A DNA stretch of 64,000 nucleotides, from the NCBI GenBank assembly GCA_036874045.1, contig JAZBRI010000011.1:5270001-5334000 (forward strand), given 5' to 3'. A model generated the notes under the pieces. The model saw only the letters and a program-made list of their open reading frames with translations. It did not search any database and had not been told where the DNA came from. Both the position numbers and the translations under genes were made by a program. Positions within the stretch are counted from its first letter, which is position 1; each line of letters begins with the position of its first letter. Below, piece by piece: positions 47,510 through 58,659 of the stretch. Origin of the DNA: Cymodocea nodosa. Lineage: Eukaryota; Streptophyta; Magnoliopsida; Alismatales; Cymodoceaceae.

Positions 47510-48899
47510 TAAGAAACCTGGACATCTTTCTCTAGATTGTCCTATAAGGAAAAATGAAAAGCATAGTAGGACAAATCAAAAGAAGATGGCTAAGAAAACT
47601 CAGAAAAAATTTTACAAGAAAAAGGCTTTGAAGGTCACTTGGGATGACACGTCTAAAGAGTCTGAATCTACGGAATCATCATCAAAATCTTCACATTCAG
47701 AAGGAGAACTAGAGTTAGAAGACATTGCTCATGTGTGCTTCATGGCAAATGAGTCTGAGGTAATATTTGATCCTGAAAGTTATTCAGATTTTAACTTTGA
47801 TGAATTATTATGTGCTTATCATGCATTATTACAAAAACTTAAAGTTTGTAAACTAGAAAATAAGAATATTAGAAACTCTTTATCCATTGTGGAAGAAGAA
47901 AATTGTTTCCTGTCTACTACTTTAGAAAAGTTTAAATGTGATAATGAAAATCATGCTAGAGATTTGCATAAATTTAGATTTAATGAATGTGTCTTGCATG
48001 AACAAATACAGAATATAAATGTTGAAAAATTAAAGATAGAATCTGAAAATGAAGTGTTCAGAAAAAATATAAATGATGTCGAGTTAGAGATTGATAAATT
48101 AAAAATAAGAGAGTTAGATTTAAATTCTACCATTGAGAAATGGAATTTAAGTCAAACTAAGTTAGACAAACTAACTAGTAACCCTGCGGTGTCATATAAA
48201 TTTGGCTTAGGATTTGATTATCCTAAATATCCTAAATCTCAAGCCAATAGAGGGTTTATTAGTTGCAATTCAAGTAAATCTAAGACTAAAATTCCTTTTA
48301 TCATAAAACAAGGTAATAAATATGTAGAAGTAGGTAATTCAAGGGATGAATCATGTAGTAATAATATAAATCAATATGGTTTGTCTAAATGTACTTCTAA
48401 CATGATTATTAATGTTTTTAAAAATCTTGTTTCTTGTTCTGGAAATTCAGTTTCTAAAACTTCAAACAATTGTAGTAAATTGAAAATTCAAAAACCTGAG
48501 CATGTAATGCAAAACACTGGTGTTAGACCAATTACTCATTCTACATGTGATAAATCTAAAAATTCTTATGCAGAAAAAGATTTTGTATGTACTGAAAATT
48601 CAAATACAAGTACAAAATCTTGGTATGAACTTATTGAAATGTATGAGCATGACCAAAATAAATTAACATCTGATAAAAATCGGTTTGGTCTTGGTTATAC
48701 TACATCTGAAAACAAAAAGAATGATTATAAGAGTAATAATGCTATAAGTAAGTATGATATTAATGATAAGTCTATAGTACTTACAACTAATAAGAATGTA
48801 AATGATAATGTTAAACTGTTTTTAAACAAAAAGAAGAAATATGTGTTCAATGAACTTGGTCCTCAACAACATTGGGTACCAAGAAAAAGTTTTTCTTAA
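47510..48899 (+). pseudogene. Element E gag, C-terminal part
   Basis: Opens inside the zinc knuckle (KKPGHLSLDC), then KVTWDDTSKES, an acidic Ser-rich stretch, a long coiled coil and the end GPQQHWVPRKSFS with TAA at 48897-48899. No internal stop. Pol follows in the same frame. Closely parallels 11892-13290 of element A. Confidence 0.92.
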
Positions 48900-48900
48900 T

Positions 48901-48911
48901 TTGTTTTGCAG
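48901..48911 (+). promoter_or_regulatory. 3' splice-site-like sequence at the gag/pol boundary (E)
   Basis: TTGTTTTGCAG followed by G, directly after the gag stop codon and just before the protease region. Equivalent sites: D TTTGCAG (44092-44098), C CTTGTAG (37920-37926); in A the same place reads GTGTTGCAAG. Confidence 0.4.
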
Positions 48912-51900
48912 GAGGAAACATCATCAAAATGGATCTTAGATAGTAGAGCGTCAAGTCACATGACCGGAAAAAAAAGTCTACTACAAAATTTTACAAATAC
49001 CATGAAAGGAAGTGTAACATTTGGAAACAAAAGCAAGGATAAAATCATAGGTATGGGCAATGTTCAAATAACTTTAACTTGTGTTATTTTGAATGTACTA
49101 TATGTAGAAAACCTAGGATTTAATTTGTTGAGTGTTATAAAACTAACTGAGAATGGATATTATGTAGTGTTTGAAGATAATGCATGCAAAATTATTGATA
49201 AAAATATAGATGAACTTAAGTTTATTACTAAAAGAAAAGGTTCTGTATGTATTTTATCTTTACCTTCTAGTATAGTTGATTTAAATTCAAGTTTGCTAGC
49301 TGAAACTAGTGATGCATATCTATGGTATAGAAGGATTGGGCATATAAATATGAAACTGTTACATAAACTATCTAGAAAACATTTAGTGAAAGGTTTACCA
49401 AAAAAAATTAAATACTCAAAGGACTTTATGTGTGATGCATGTGAGTTAGGTAAACTTCACAAAAAATCTTTTAAATCCAAAACTAATATTTCAAGCAAGA
49501 GAGTCTTAGAACTTATACATATGGATCTATTTGAACCAACAAGAATCATGAGTCTTGGTGGTAAACGGTATGTATTTGTTTTAGTGGATGGCTTCTCTCG
49601 ATACACTTGGGTATATTTTCTAGCATCTAAGACAAAAGTTTTTGAAAAATTTAAAATGTTTTACAATTTTGTTCAAATTGAACAAAGTGTCTCTGTTCAA
49701 AAACTTAGGAGTGATCATGATACAAAATTTGATAACGATCAAATGGATAATTATTGTAATGAGCATGGCATTGGTCACAGATATTCTTTTCCAAGAGCAC
49801 CATCTCAAAATGGTGTTGTTGAGAGAAAGAATAGATCAGTTCAAGAAATGACCAGAACTATGTTGAATGAACATAAGTTACCTCAAAATCTTTGAGCTGA
49901 AGCAGTGAATACAGCTTGCTATGTTATTAATAGAAGTCACTTAAGACCTTGTGTTAATAAAACTCCTTTTGAAATTATGTTTAATAAGGTTCCAAAAATT
50001 TCCTATATGAAACCATTTGGCTGCAAGTGCTTTATTCTTAATACTAAGGATAAAAGGGATAAATTTCAAGCCAAAGCAGATGAAGGAATTTTTGTAGGTA
50101 ACTCTACTAGAAGTAAAGCCTATAGAGTATATAACAAGACTTCTAGAACTATTGAAGAAACCCTTTATGTAAGCTTCAATGAAAATTCTTTTAGAGAATC
50201 TCAATCTAAAGCTGATAATGATGATATGATCAATTTCCCAAAAGAGTTAGAGATCAATAGAGAGATTGAAGATTTATCTAAGAAAATCAAAAATATGAAC
50301 TTAAATGATCAAACTAATGATGAAAGTGATGGACCTTCAGATGTTGATGAGAATATTGAGGAAAATTAGAGAAATTGGCGTTATTCTTCATCACATCCCA
50401 TTACTCAAGTCATTGGTTATATTAATGAGGGAGTTAAAACTAGAGCTTTAGTAAATTTAAATAGTAAATGTATGTTTGTTTCTATGATGGAACCAAGTAA
50501 TATAAAAGAAGCATTATCTGATGAAAATTAGATAGTGGCAATGCAAGAAGAACTAAATCAATTCATCAAAAATGATGTTTGGGAATTAGTCTCTCCACCA
50601 GAAAATTAGTCCATAATAGGTACAAAGTGGATCTTTAGAAACAAAACTAATGGAATTGGTCTAGTTATAAGGAACAAAGCTAGATTAGTTGCACAAGGGT
50701 ATACATAGGAAAAAGGACTAGATTATGATGAAACATTTGCTTCTATGGCTAGGTTAGGAAGTATTAGAATATTATTGGCCTATGTTTGTTATATGGATTT
50801 TAAATTATATCAAATAGATGTAAAGAGTGCATTTCTAAATGGTTTAATTAATGAAGAAGTCTATGTAAAACAACCACCTGGATTTGAAGATATTGAAAAT
50901 CCTGACTATGTGTATAAATTGAAGAAAGCCTTATATGGTTTGAAGCAAGCACCTAGATCATGGTATGAAAGATTATCTACTTTTTTAATAGAACAAGGTT
51001 ATATCTTGGGAAAAGTAGATCATACTCTATTTATCAAAAGAGATGGTAAAGATCAGATTGTTGTTCAAATATATGTGGATGATATAATCTTTGGAGCAAC
51101 TTCTGATAAACTAATAAAAATATTTTCTAAAGAAATGACTAGTCAATTTGAAATGAGTATGATAGGAGAACTTTCATATTTTCTAGGACTTCAAATTAAG
51201 CAAATGGATAAAGGTATATTTTTAAATCAGGAAAAATATACAAATGAAATGCTTAAGAAATTTAATTTTAATGATACAAAGATTTGAGGAACTCCTATGA
51301 GTACTTTTTTAAAGTTAGATATTGATGACATAGGAAAATCAATAGATCAAAGAAAATACAGAAGTATGATTGGTTCTTTACTTTATTTGACTACTAGTAG
51401 ACCTGATATTATGTTTGCTGTGTGTGCTTGTGCTAGATTTCAATCTAATCCTAAAGAATCACACTCAATTGATGTTAAAAGAATATTTAGATATATACAA
51501 GGAACTAAAAATTTTGGACTGTATTATTCTAAGGATAGTTCAATAGATCTTATAAGATATACTGATGCTGATTATGCAGGATCTAAATCTGATAGGAAGA
51601 GTATTAGTGGCACATGTCAATTATTGGGAAATAATTTGGTGTCATGGTTTAGTAAAAGCAAAACTATGTAGCACTTTCTACTATAGAAGATGAATATGTT
51701 GCTGCTGCACTACGTTGCACTTAGATTCTATGGATAAGGCAAACTTTAGAAGACTTTGGATTATCTTATGATACAACTGAGATTTATTGTGATAGTAGTT
51801 TTGCAATAAATCTTTCCAAAAATCCTGTATTACATTCAAGAGCAAAGCATATAGAGGTTAGACATCATTTTCTAAGAGAACGTAATTGAAGGAAAGATTA

Positions 51901-52019
51901 AATTAGAATTTGTGTCTAGTAAAAATCAATTAGCTGATATATTTACAAAACCTCTAGATGAAAATACATTCTGCAATATAAGATTAAATTTGGGTATTTG
52001 TAGGCTATGTGATGTGTAA
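48906..52019 (+). pseudogene. Element E pol, broken
   Basis: Protease LDSRASSHM (active-site DSG changed to DSR at about 48941), WYRRIGHINM, integrase with HMDLFEP, LRSDHD and [10 protein letters not shown] with KSAFLNG and IYVDDIIFG, RNase H with DADYAGSKSDRKSISG and LADIFTKPLD, end LCDV with stop at 52017-52019. Lesions: TGA at about 49893 (W), TAG at 50367 (Q), about 50529 (W), about 50608 (Q), 50706-50708 (shared with A), TGA at 51285 (R), 1-nt deletion near 51658, TAG at about 51722 (Q), and a small deletion near 51880. Confidence 0.93.
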
Positions 52020-53077
52020 AATGCTTAAACTCCACAAAAAGATAAATATTATTGATGATGTTGTTCACCTCATAGATATTATATACTTATCATAAATATC
52101 TAAGTAATATCTAAACTGTTGCTTAAAATACTATGTATTTATTGTAAAATCATAGTAGTATCTTATTGATTTTAAGTAGTTTATCAATTTTAATGGTTTT
52201 CACGAGTTTAAGTGGAAGTGTAAATGAAAAACATTAAATACTTCTGAAATTCTAAAATTTTGATCAAGTATTTTCTTTGAATCAAGGAAAATGCATATGA
52301 TCATGCATAAATTTGACTTGATTGATTAAACTTGTAGAATAATTTATATGTAAATCATCTTAAACTATTAATCAAAAGTATAAGCTTATTGAAACTGATT
52401 CATATTTTCAGTAAAATCATAGAAGTAAAAATTTAATGAGATTTATGTTTTATTGCATCTGTATTAATGGAATACATATATACTGTTCTTAAAATGAAAA
52501 GTACTTACAAAGTGAAAATCTTTGATAGTTTATTGATCAGCTTGATCACGAGCCATTTGTACTTGAGTAGATAGGTATGTAAGGATTGTTGTCCTGAAAA
52601 AGGATTCTTTAAATCTGGCAACCAAAGGTCATAATCAGATCTGAGATTATTGACTGAAAGCTCATTACACGAGTACATTAGAAAGCTATTGTATGATTCA
52701 AGCTTTTCAAACTAACTTTTAAAGGAACTTATCAATATTTACTATTTTGAAAAAAAGAGAGGGTATTTCATTAATTACAGATATCTTTGAATCAAATATA
52801 GTTTCTACCAATATGACTACTAATTTATTGAATCAATATTAGTACTTTTGAAAATGTTTATTTGAGATACATTCTTTTATTCTCCTTGACTTAATCATAT
52901 TAAGTTCAAAGTTGTGTTTTGATTCATATACAGTAGGAATTGATTCTAGAAATCATTTTTGATGAATTCAGGATAACGAAAGTTTCTAAAAAGAAAATTT
53001 AAAACTATAGTTATACTTAACATCTATTGTTATACAAGTATATTTTGTATGTTAATTGAATATATGAGAAGTACATT
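52020..53077 (+). repeat. Noncoding block shared with gypsy G2 (element E copy)
   Basis: No gene. Counterpart of 7713-8772 and of 58660-59900. Best conserved core at about 52540-52720: TACTTGAGTAGATAGGTATG, AAGGATTGTTGTCCTGAAAA, TCTGGCAACC, TTGACTGAAAGCTC, GTATGATTCAAGCTTTTCAA. Confidence 0.82.
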
Positions 53078-53609
53078 TGTAGGGGGAGGATTAACAATAT
53101 CCAAAACAGATTAATATAATTCAAAATACAAATCTTGGTTAATCTGAATTAAAGTCCTCTTAAGATCTTAATGAAATAATTTAAAAAGACAAACAAACTA
53201 TTTTAGATTCATAAGACAGGAATGTTAAAATAGTTTACAATGTTCTCAAGATAATGTTAAGTGTAGCATGTGTGTTGTCTTCGGAAGGTTTCAGTTGAAA
53301 GCATCCAAAACTTGTTTATTTTTTTTAAGTGTACTAACTGAACGTTATGTTATATAAGGTAACGTGTAAAACTACATCTAGATAGCGTTTTACTCGTTAG
53401 GTTAGTTAACTCAACGAGTTACACTAGAATTTTTCGAGTACCTTGATTGAATAAACTATATTCGATACTCATTTGAAATTCAAACTCGACTTATACATGT
53501 TGAGTTATTCACCTAAAAACCCTATTTAAACACTTATTACACGGGCACTTAGGTTATTCATAAACTTTTTCAAGAAAATCTTTCCCACTTGTTGTTACAA
53601 CCTGCGACG
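53078..53609 (+). promoter_or_regulatory. Tract plus promoter-like segment upstream of ORF3 (E)
   Basis: TGTAGGGGGAGG at 53078-53089, then TTCGGAAGG, TTAACTCAACGAGTTA-type dyads (about 53405-53425), and TATTTAAAC at 53523-53531, 87 nt before the ORF3 ATG. Confidence 0.5.
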
Positions 53610-55349
53610 ATGGTCTCCAAGTTCTACAAAGGTCGTGGCAGAGGAAAAGGCAAAAGCAAATGAGATGCAAAAGGAAAAGAAATTGATACTAATGAAGTTC
53701 CATGCACTGGGTTTAAGAAAATACTTCGAGTAGACAAAATGTTAGTAGAAATTTATAGAGATTACTTCTTTCTTCAAGGTATACTAGATGAAGTTAGACA
53801 AGAACTTCAAAATATTGATGAAAATATTACAAATATGGGTATTCGAAGTAAATATGATAGAGAATACAAAATGAAATGTGCTGAAATTGCATTTTTAGAA
53901 TAGTATGCACAATATTTGGAAAAAGGTGTAGGTATTTCAACTAGAATTCCTCAAATACCTATAAACGGTACAAGACTACATGCATTTGAGGAAGAGCATG
54001 ACTCAGCTATCCCTACCCCTTTATATTCAAAACAAGTAGAATCACATATTGCTGTAGATAAAAGAAAAGTTGACAATCTTCGAAAGGCTATAACAATAGA
54101 AAATGCCTTTGAAAAATTAAAGTAGAAAACTTTTATGGAGCAATTTGAAAAGAAAACAGCAATACTTGAAGAGGAGAAACAAAAATTTTATAGAAGGAAA
54201 ATCAAAAAAATTATGTCTAAGGAAACAAAGTCTGTTGAAAAAGGAAAATCGGATGAACATTTATTTCCAAAGGATAATGTATGTCCAGACATTGTACCTT
54301 ATAGTGCATCTGATAAACTCATCAGTTTCGAGCATACTGAAACTGATGATGATAATGAGACTTTATTTTCCCTTACTAGAAAACTTGAGAAGAAATACAA
54401 GTCAAATATGAGCTTGAGTTTTTCTATAAGTACAAGTCCTAATGATGCAGAAATTGAAAATTCGGAGTATCAAGCAACTGACATTTAACAAGTTATTGCA
54501 AATATAATTGAAAATGTTGAGGCGGTAACTAGTTCACAGGTTGAATTGTCTAGAGTAGCAAATATTGAAAAAGTTAAGACTTTAGAAGAGCTAAACGTCA
54601 ACTAGCCTTCTTCAGAATCTATAGAAATAGAGTCTGAGAATTCATAGCATGTATTAATGGAAATATATGTTGAACACAATGAACAATTATAGACAGATGC
54701 ACCAGTTGTAGAATTTGTGGAAACATTGAACTCTAATCATTATATAGAGACTGAACAAATGAATGTTGAGCATAATGAAAATGTTCCTTACACTGTTGAA
54801 GCTAAAGAATCAAGTGTACCTATGCAGCTTCAAGACAATACTTTCACAAAGGAACAACATGACATTCATTTTGAAGAAGAAGTTCCTAAAGATGAATTAA
54901 ACTCTGAATCACGACTTCAGGTATCACCTTCTTTGTGTATAGTATTACAAATTCAAAGAAATTCAATTTATTTTAGATCTGAGGAAGCAGTGCAGAAATA
55001 CAATAATCTGATTACATGTCAGATTATGCATGCTAGACCAATAAAATTCAGAAATTTGATTGATATGAGAGATTTATTTGAGTATCAAGGCCTCATTCAA
55101 TTCTTGCCAGTTGGAATGAAATGAAAGCAATACAAAGAGCTTATTGCAGCTTTTTATAATAATCTGGTCAAGAATGAAAACATACTTAAAACTCAAATAA
55201 ATAAACAAGAGTTAATATTGTCTCCTAAATTAATTTTTGAAATTTTGGGATTAAAGAATGAAGGTGTTGTTGTTACAAATAGATTTGACATGATTAGACA
55301 ATTGGAATGGGACATTCAGTCTTTATCACAGATTCCAGATGTATATACT
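53610..55349 (+). pseudogene. Element E ORF3, truncated and broken
   Basis: ATG at 53610 (MVSKFYKGRGRGKGKSK), then TGA at about 53661 where A has Arg, the N-terminal domain ending AEIAFLE, TAG at 53901-53903 shared with A, acidic middle, and LQVSPSLC, ARPIKF, DLFEYQGLIQFLPVG, ILGLKNEGVV, FDMIRQLEWDIQSLS. It is cut at 55349 by the gypsy LTR, losing the LFQRVGH part, polyQ and C-terminus. Further stops lie at about 54123, 54486, 54602 and 55122. Confidence 0.85.
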
Positions 55350-56515
55350 TGTTTAGAATGAAAAAGTGCATAATATTAACGATTAAATGATGGTTAATTA
55401 CATAATATTTAGCTTATCATATGAGAATTAAGTCATTATGTTATAATTGCACTGTTATAAGCTTTAATTAAAGAATATGCTTAATTTGGGGGAATTAATG
55501 TTAATTTAGTACATTTCTGAACTGTCGGTAAGTTGCAGGTTGTGAAATTCTTAAGTATCTAAATTTTCTAATATTTTAGACAGTTATGTTTAACATACTA
55601 AACATGTATCGGATAGTTATATTTAAATTGCTGAATAGTTATGTTTTAAAAGAATATTTTATTATTTCCTGAAGTACATGTGTCAAAACCATAATGCATG
55701 ACTTAAGTGAACTTTCGGTGAGTTATCTATAACTATTTGAAATTGCAGCTAGGCATCAGATAGTTATATGTGTAACTCTCCGAAATCTCTTTTTATTTAT
55801 AAAATAGCTGTGGACACGTGTCATGTTCTAGGAAAGTGACTTAAGTGGATTTTCGGTGAGTTATCTCTAACTATCCGAAATTGCAGCTGAGCATCGGATA
55901 GTTAGACCTGTAACTCTCCGAAATGTTTCTTTTTTTATTAAACTATTGTTGACACGTGTCGAGATCTGGTAGATTTACTTAAGTTATATACCAATGAGTT
56001 ATCTGTAACTGTCCAAAATGCATCTGGGCATCAGATAGTTAAGTTTATAAGTATCCGAAATGCATCTGGGCATTAGATAATTAAGTTTATAAGTATCCGA
56101 AATGCATCTAGGCATCGGATAGTTAAGTTTGTAAGTATCTGAAATACACCTAAGCATTGGATAGTTAAATTTATGCATGTGTTTTATAGTTAAATCAATG
56201 AAGAAAGTCCGTTGAGTTATTTGTAACTCCACGGACTATTTATTTTCAAATATGCCATTGTAGCGGTTGTAGGAACAAACAGTTGGAAGAAAAAACCACG
56301 ATCGCACGTATCATGCAAGAATTCACTCGTCGAAGGGAGAAAAAATCATTGTCGATGATATGAATGAAGGAAATCCAACCGACCATTCAAGCAGAAGCAG
56401 TTACCACTAAAGAAATATAAAAGAAAAGAAGAAAAAGAAGTAAAGGGTGTGTGATCGATGGGTAGCCAGAGTGTGCAGAGGAGGATCAGTGTTTGGGTTT
56501 TCCCAGCACTACACT
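55350..56515 (+). repeat. Ty3-gypsy LTR (G family), plus orientation
   Basis: Begins TGTTTAGAATGAAAAAGTGC, the same start that follows the polypurine tract of G2 on the minus strand (58643). TATA box TATAAAA at 56416-56422. Contains CACGTG at 55815 and 55953, TGACTTAAG, and TTTCGGTGAGTTA/TAACTATCCGAAA dyads. Homology to the inverted copy fades at about 56515. Confidence 0.82.
56016..56183 (+). repeat. 42-bp tandem repeat, four units, in gypsy LTR
   Basis: Units start at 56016, 56058, 56100 and 56142 with AAATGCATCTGGGCATC, then AGATAGTTAAGTTTATAAGT. Each unit contains a GGATAGTTA half-dyad. The minus-strand ORF over it is a repeat artefact. Confidence 0.9.
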
Positions 56516-57600
56516 AGAAAAACTTGGATTTGTTACTTCTATTTTTACTTAGTTAATTTATCTTTTTGCCTATTCTTTCTTTTAGAAGTAAACAAACAAC
56601 CTTTAATACAATTTAGATATTAATTCCAATTTGTACTTTAATTGCAAGTGCATAGTGTCTATTGTATCAGTGTGCAAGTACAGATTGATCTCATAGGGAA
56701 TTGCTGACGAATTTAAGAAATGTTTGATTGTGAACAATTCAAATTTATATTCCCTAAGGACTCCGTTGAGTTACAGTTAACTCAACGGACTAAGTTCATT
56801 GAGTTATGGCTAACTCAACGGACTATCCTCGTGGACTTAAGTTAACTCCACGAGCCTGTCTCTTCTTTATAATACTGCTATTTACAGAGGAATTCGGCCA
56901 ACCATTGGGCGATTCCACAGATTGTAAATAACATCAATTAAGCTTTTTAATGCTAGTTAACATTGGATTTATCATTAAGCAATACTAACATTCAGATGAT
57001 TCAAACAGTCACCATTAAAATCTTTAAGTTTTTTGTACAAACCAATTTCAGTAAATTGTAAAATTAAAACTAACATAAAACAATCATAAAACTGATACAG
57101 ATAACATTAATCACGATACAACACAAACAATACAACACTCAAATACAACATACAAACAAAGATAAATTGTTTTTGGTATTTTTGTTTTGATGTGAACATG
57201 GAAATGGGCGAAAGGTGAAATGTAAAGTAATCTCACTTGACAGTAAATACTTCCGACACTACTTGCAATGTGGTTACACCACTGAAAATTAAACCACTTA
57301 CAATTCTGTCTCCTCTCCCTATAGAATCGTGAGTCCAGAATTGCAAGATGATCTCTTCTTCAGCATACAGGCATCAACCCGAAGCCAAGGCTAAAAGCTT
57401 TACGATCTCTTGAAATATGAGTCGACGCTTGGTGAAAATGTCTTCCCTTCCTGCGACGCGATCACTCCTTATAGTGGTTGTCAGACACTGTGTTTGGCTC
57501 GGAATCAACCCGACATCAAGCAAGTATCCTCACAGACCTCCGATGATTGGTGATTATGGTGGTGATAACGATGGTTGGTGTGATACTTCGGAGAATCGCT
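56516..57600. other. Segment between inverted gypsy LTRs, with dyad array
   Basis: No gene supported. At 56762-56789 is a perfect hairpin (12-base arms TCCGTTGAGTTA / TAACTCAACGGA, 4-base loop), identical to 60656-60683, followed by further dyads to 56857. A phrase at about 56645-56700 (GCAAGTGCATAGTGTCTATT ... ATAGGGAATTG) resembles the boundary region of some plant gypsy LTRs. 57250-57600 may be the R/U5 part of the minus LTR. The plus ORF at 57417-57602 has no recognisable content. Confidence 0.5.
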
Positions 57601-58643
57601 GATACTATCTATAGAAAGCTCGGTGCTCCTCCTCTGTATACACTGGTCGTCCATCGATCACACTTTCTTCTTTTCTTTTATATTTCTTTAGTAGTAACTG
57701 CTTCTGCTTGAATGATCGGATGGATTTCCTTCTTTCAGATCAACGGCGATGCTTCCTTCTCCATGTGCGATTGAATTCCTATGTGATACGTGCAAACGTG
57801 GTTTTTCCTTCCAACTGTCTGTTCCTGCAACCACTACAGTGGCATTTTAGAAAATAACTATAAAATACATGCAATAAAGAAATAAGCCGCTAACCTAGCG
57901 CGTTACCTTAGTGTATATTCATGTAACTCAACGCATGCAGTTATACTAACTTAACGAGTTAAACATATACATCTCACGTGATATTCTAAAGCATTTAAAT
58001 TCAATACGTGCATAAAATACATGTAATAAAGAAATAAGCCGCTAACATAACGTGTTACCTTAGTGTATATTCACGTAACTCAACACGTACAGTTATGCTA
58101 ACTTAACGAGTTATAACTTAAGTAAATCTACCAGATCTCGACACGTGTCAGCAGTAGTTTAAACATAAAATAACATTTCAGAGAGTTACAGTTATAACTA
58201 TCCAATGCTCAGATGCATTTTCGAATAGTTACAGCTAACTCACCAAAAATTCACTTAAGACATTCATTCTGGTTTCGACATGTGTACATCTAGAAATAAT
58301 AAAATATTCTCTCTAAACATAACTGTTTGGCAATTTAAACATAACTATCCGATACATATTCGGTCTGTTAAACATAACTGTCCGAATTTGTTCGGTATGT
58401 TAAACATAACTGTCCGAAATATCAGAAAATTCGGATACTTAAGAATTTCACAGCCTGCAACTTACCAACAGTTCATAAATGTACTAAATTAACATTAATT
58501 CTCCAAAATTAAGTAGATTCTTCAATTAAAGCATATAACAGTGCAATTATAACATAATGACTTAATTCTCATATGATAAGCTAAATATTATGCAATTAAC
58601 CATCATTTAACCGTTAATAATATGCACTTTTTCATTCTAAACA
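57601..58643 (-). repeat. Element G2 3' LTR (U3 side), minus orientation
   Basis: In element sense starts TGTTTAGAATG at 58643 directly after the polypurine tract. TATA box at 57677-57683. It is an inverted copy of 55350-56515, and part of it is homologous to the segments embedded in B1 and B2. Confidence 0.85.
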
Positions 58644-58659
58644 CTTCCCCCATACCTAA

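Larger units (their letters stand above)
47510..55349 (+). mobile_element. Element E: A-family Sirevirus copy, both ends missing
   Basis: Gag (from the knuckle on), pol, noncoding block, promoter-like segment and ORF3 in the order of element A but on the plus strand. Cut at 47510 by D and at 55349 by a gypsy LTR. No LTR of its own remains. Confidence 0.92.

Noticed and set aside
55999-56232. Minus-strand ORF with repeated LNYPMPRCISDTYK-like units.
   Set aside because: Produced by the 42-bp tandem repeat in the LTR.
57417-57602. Plus-strand ORF with a hydrophobic LLIVVV stretch.
   Set aside because: Lies antisense in LTR/leader DNA, is short and has no recognisable domain.
55350-58643. A foldback or TIR DNA transposon.
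   Set aside because: The ends are LTR starts, and the right one is preceded by a gypsy polypurine tract and integrase in the proper order.
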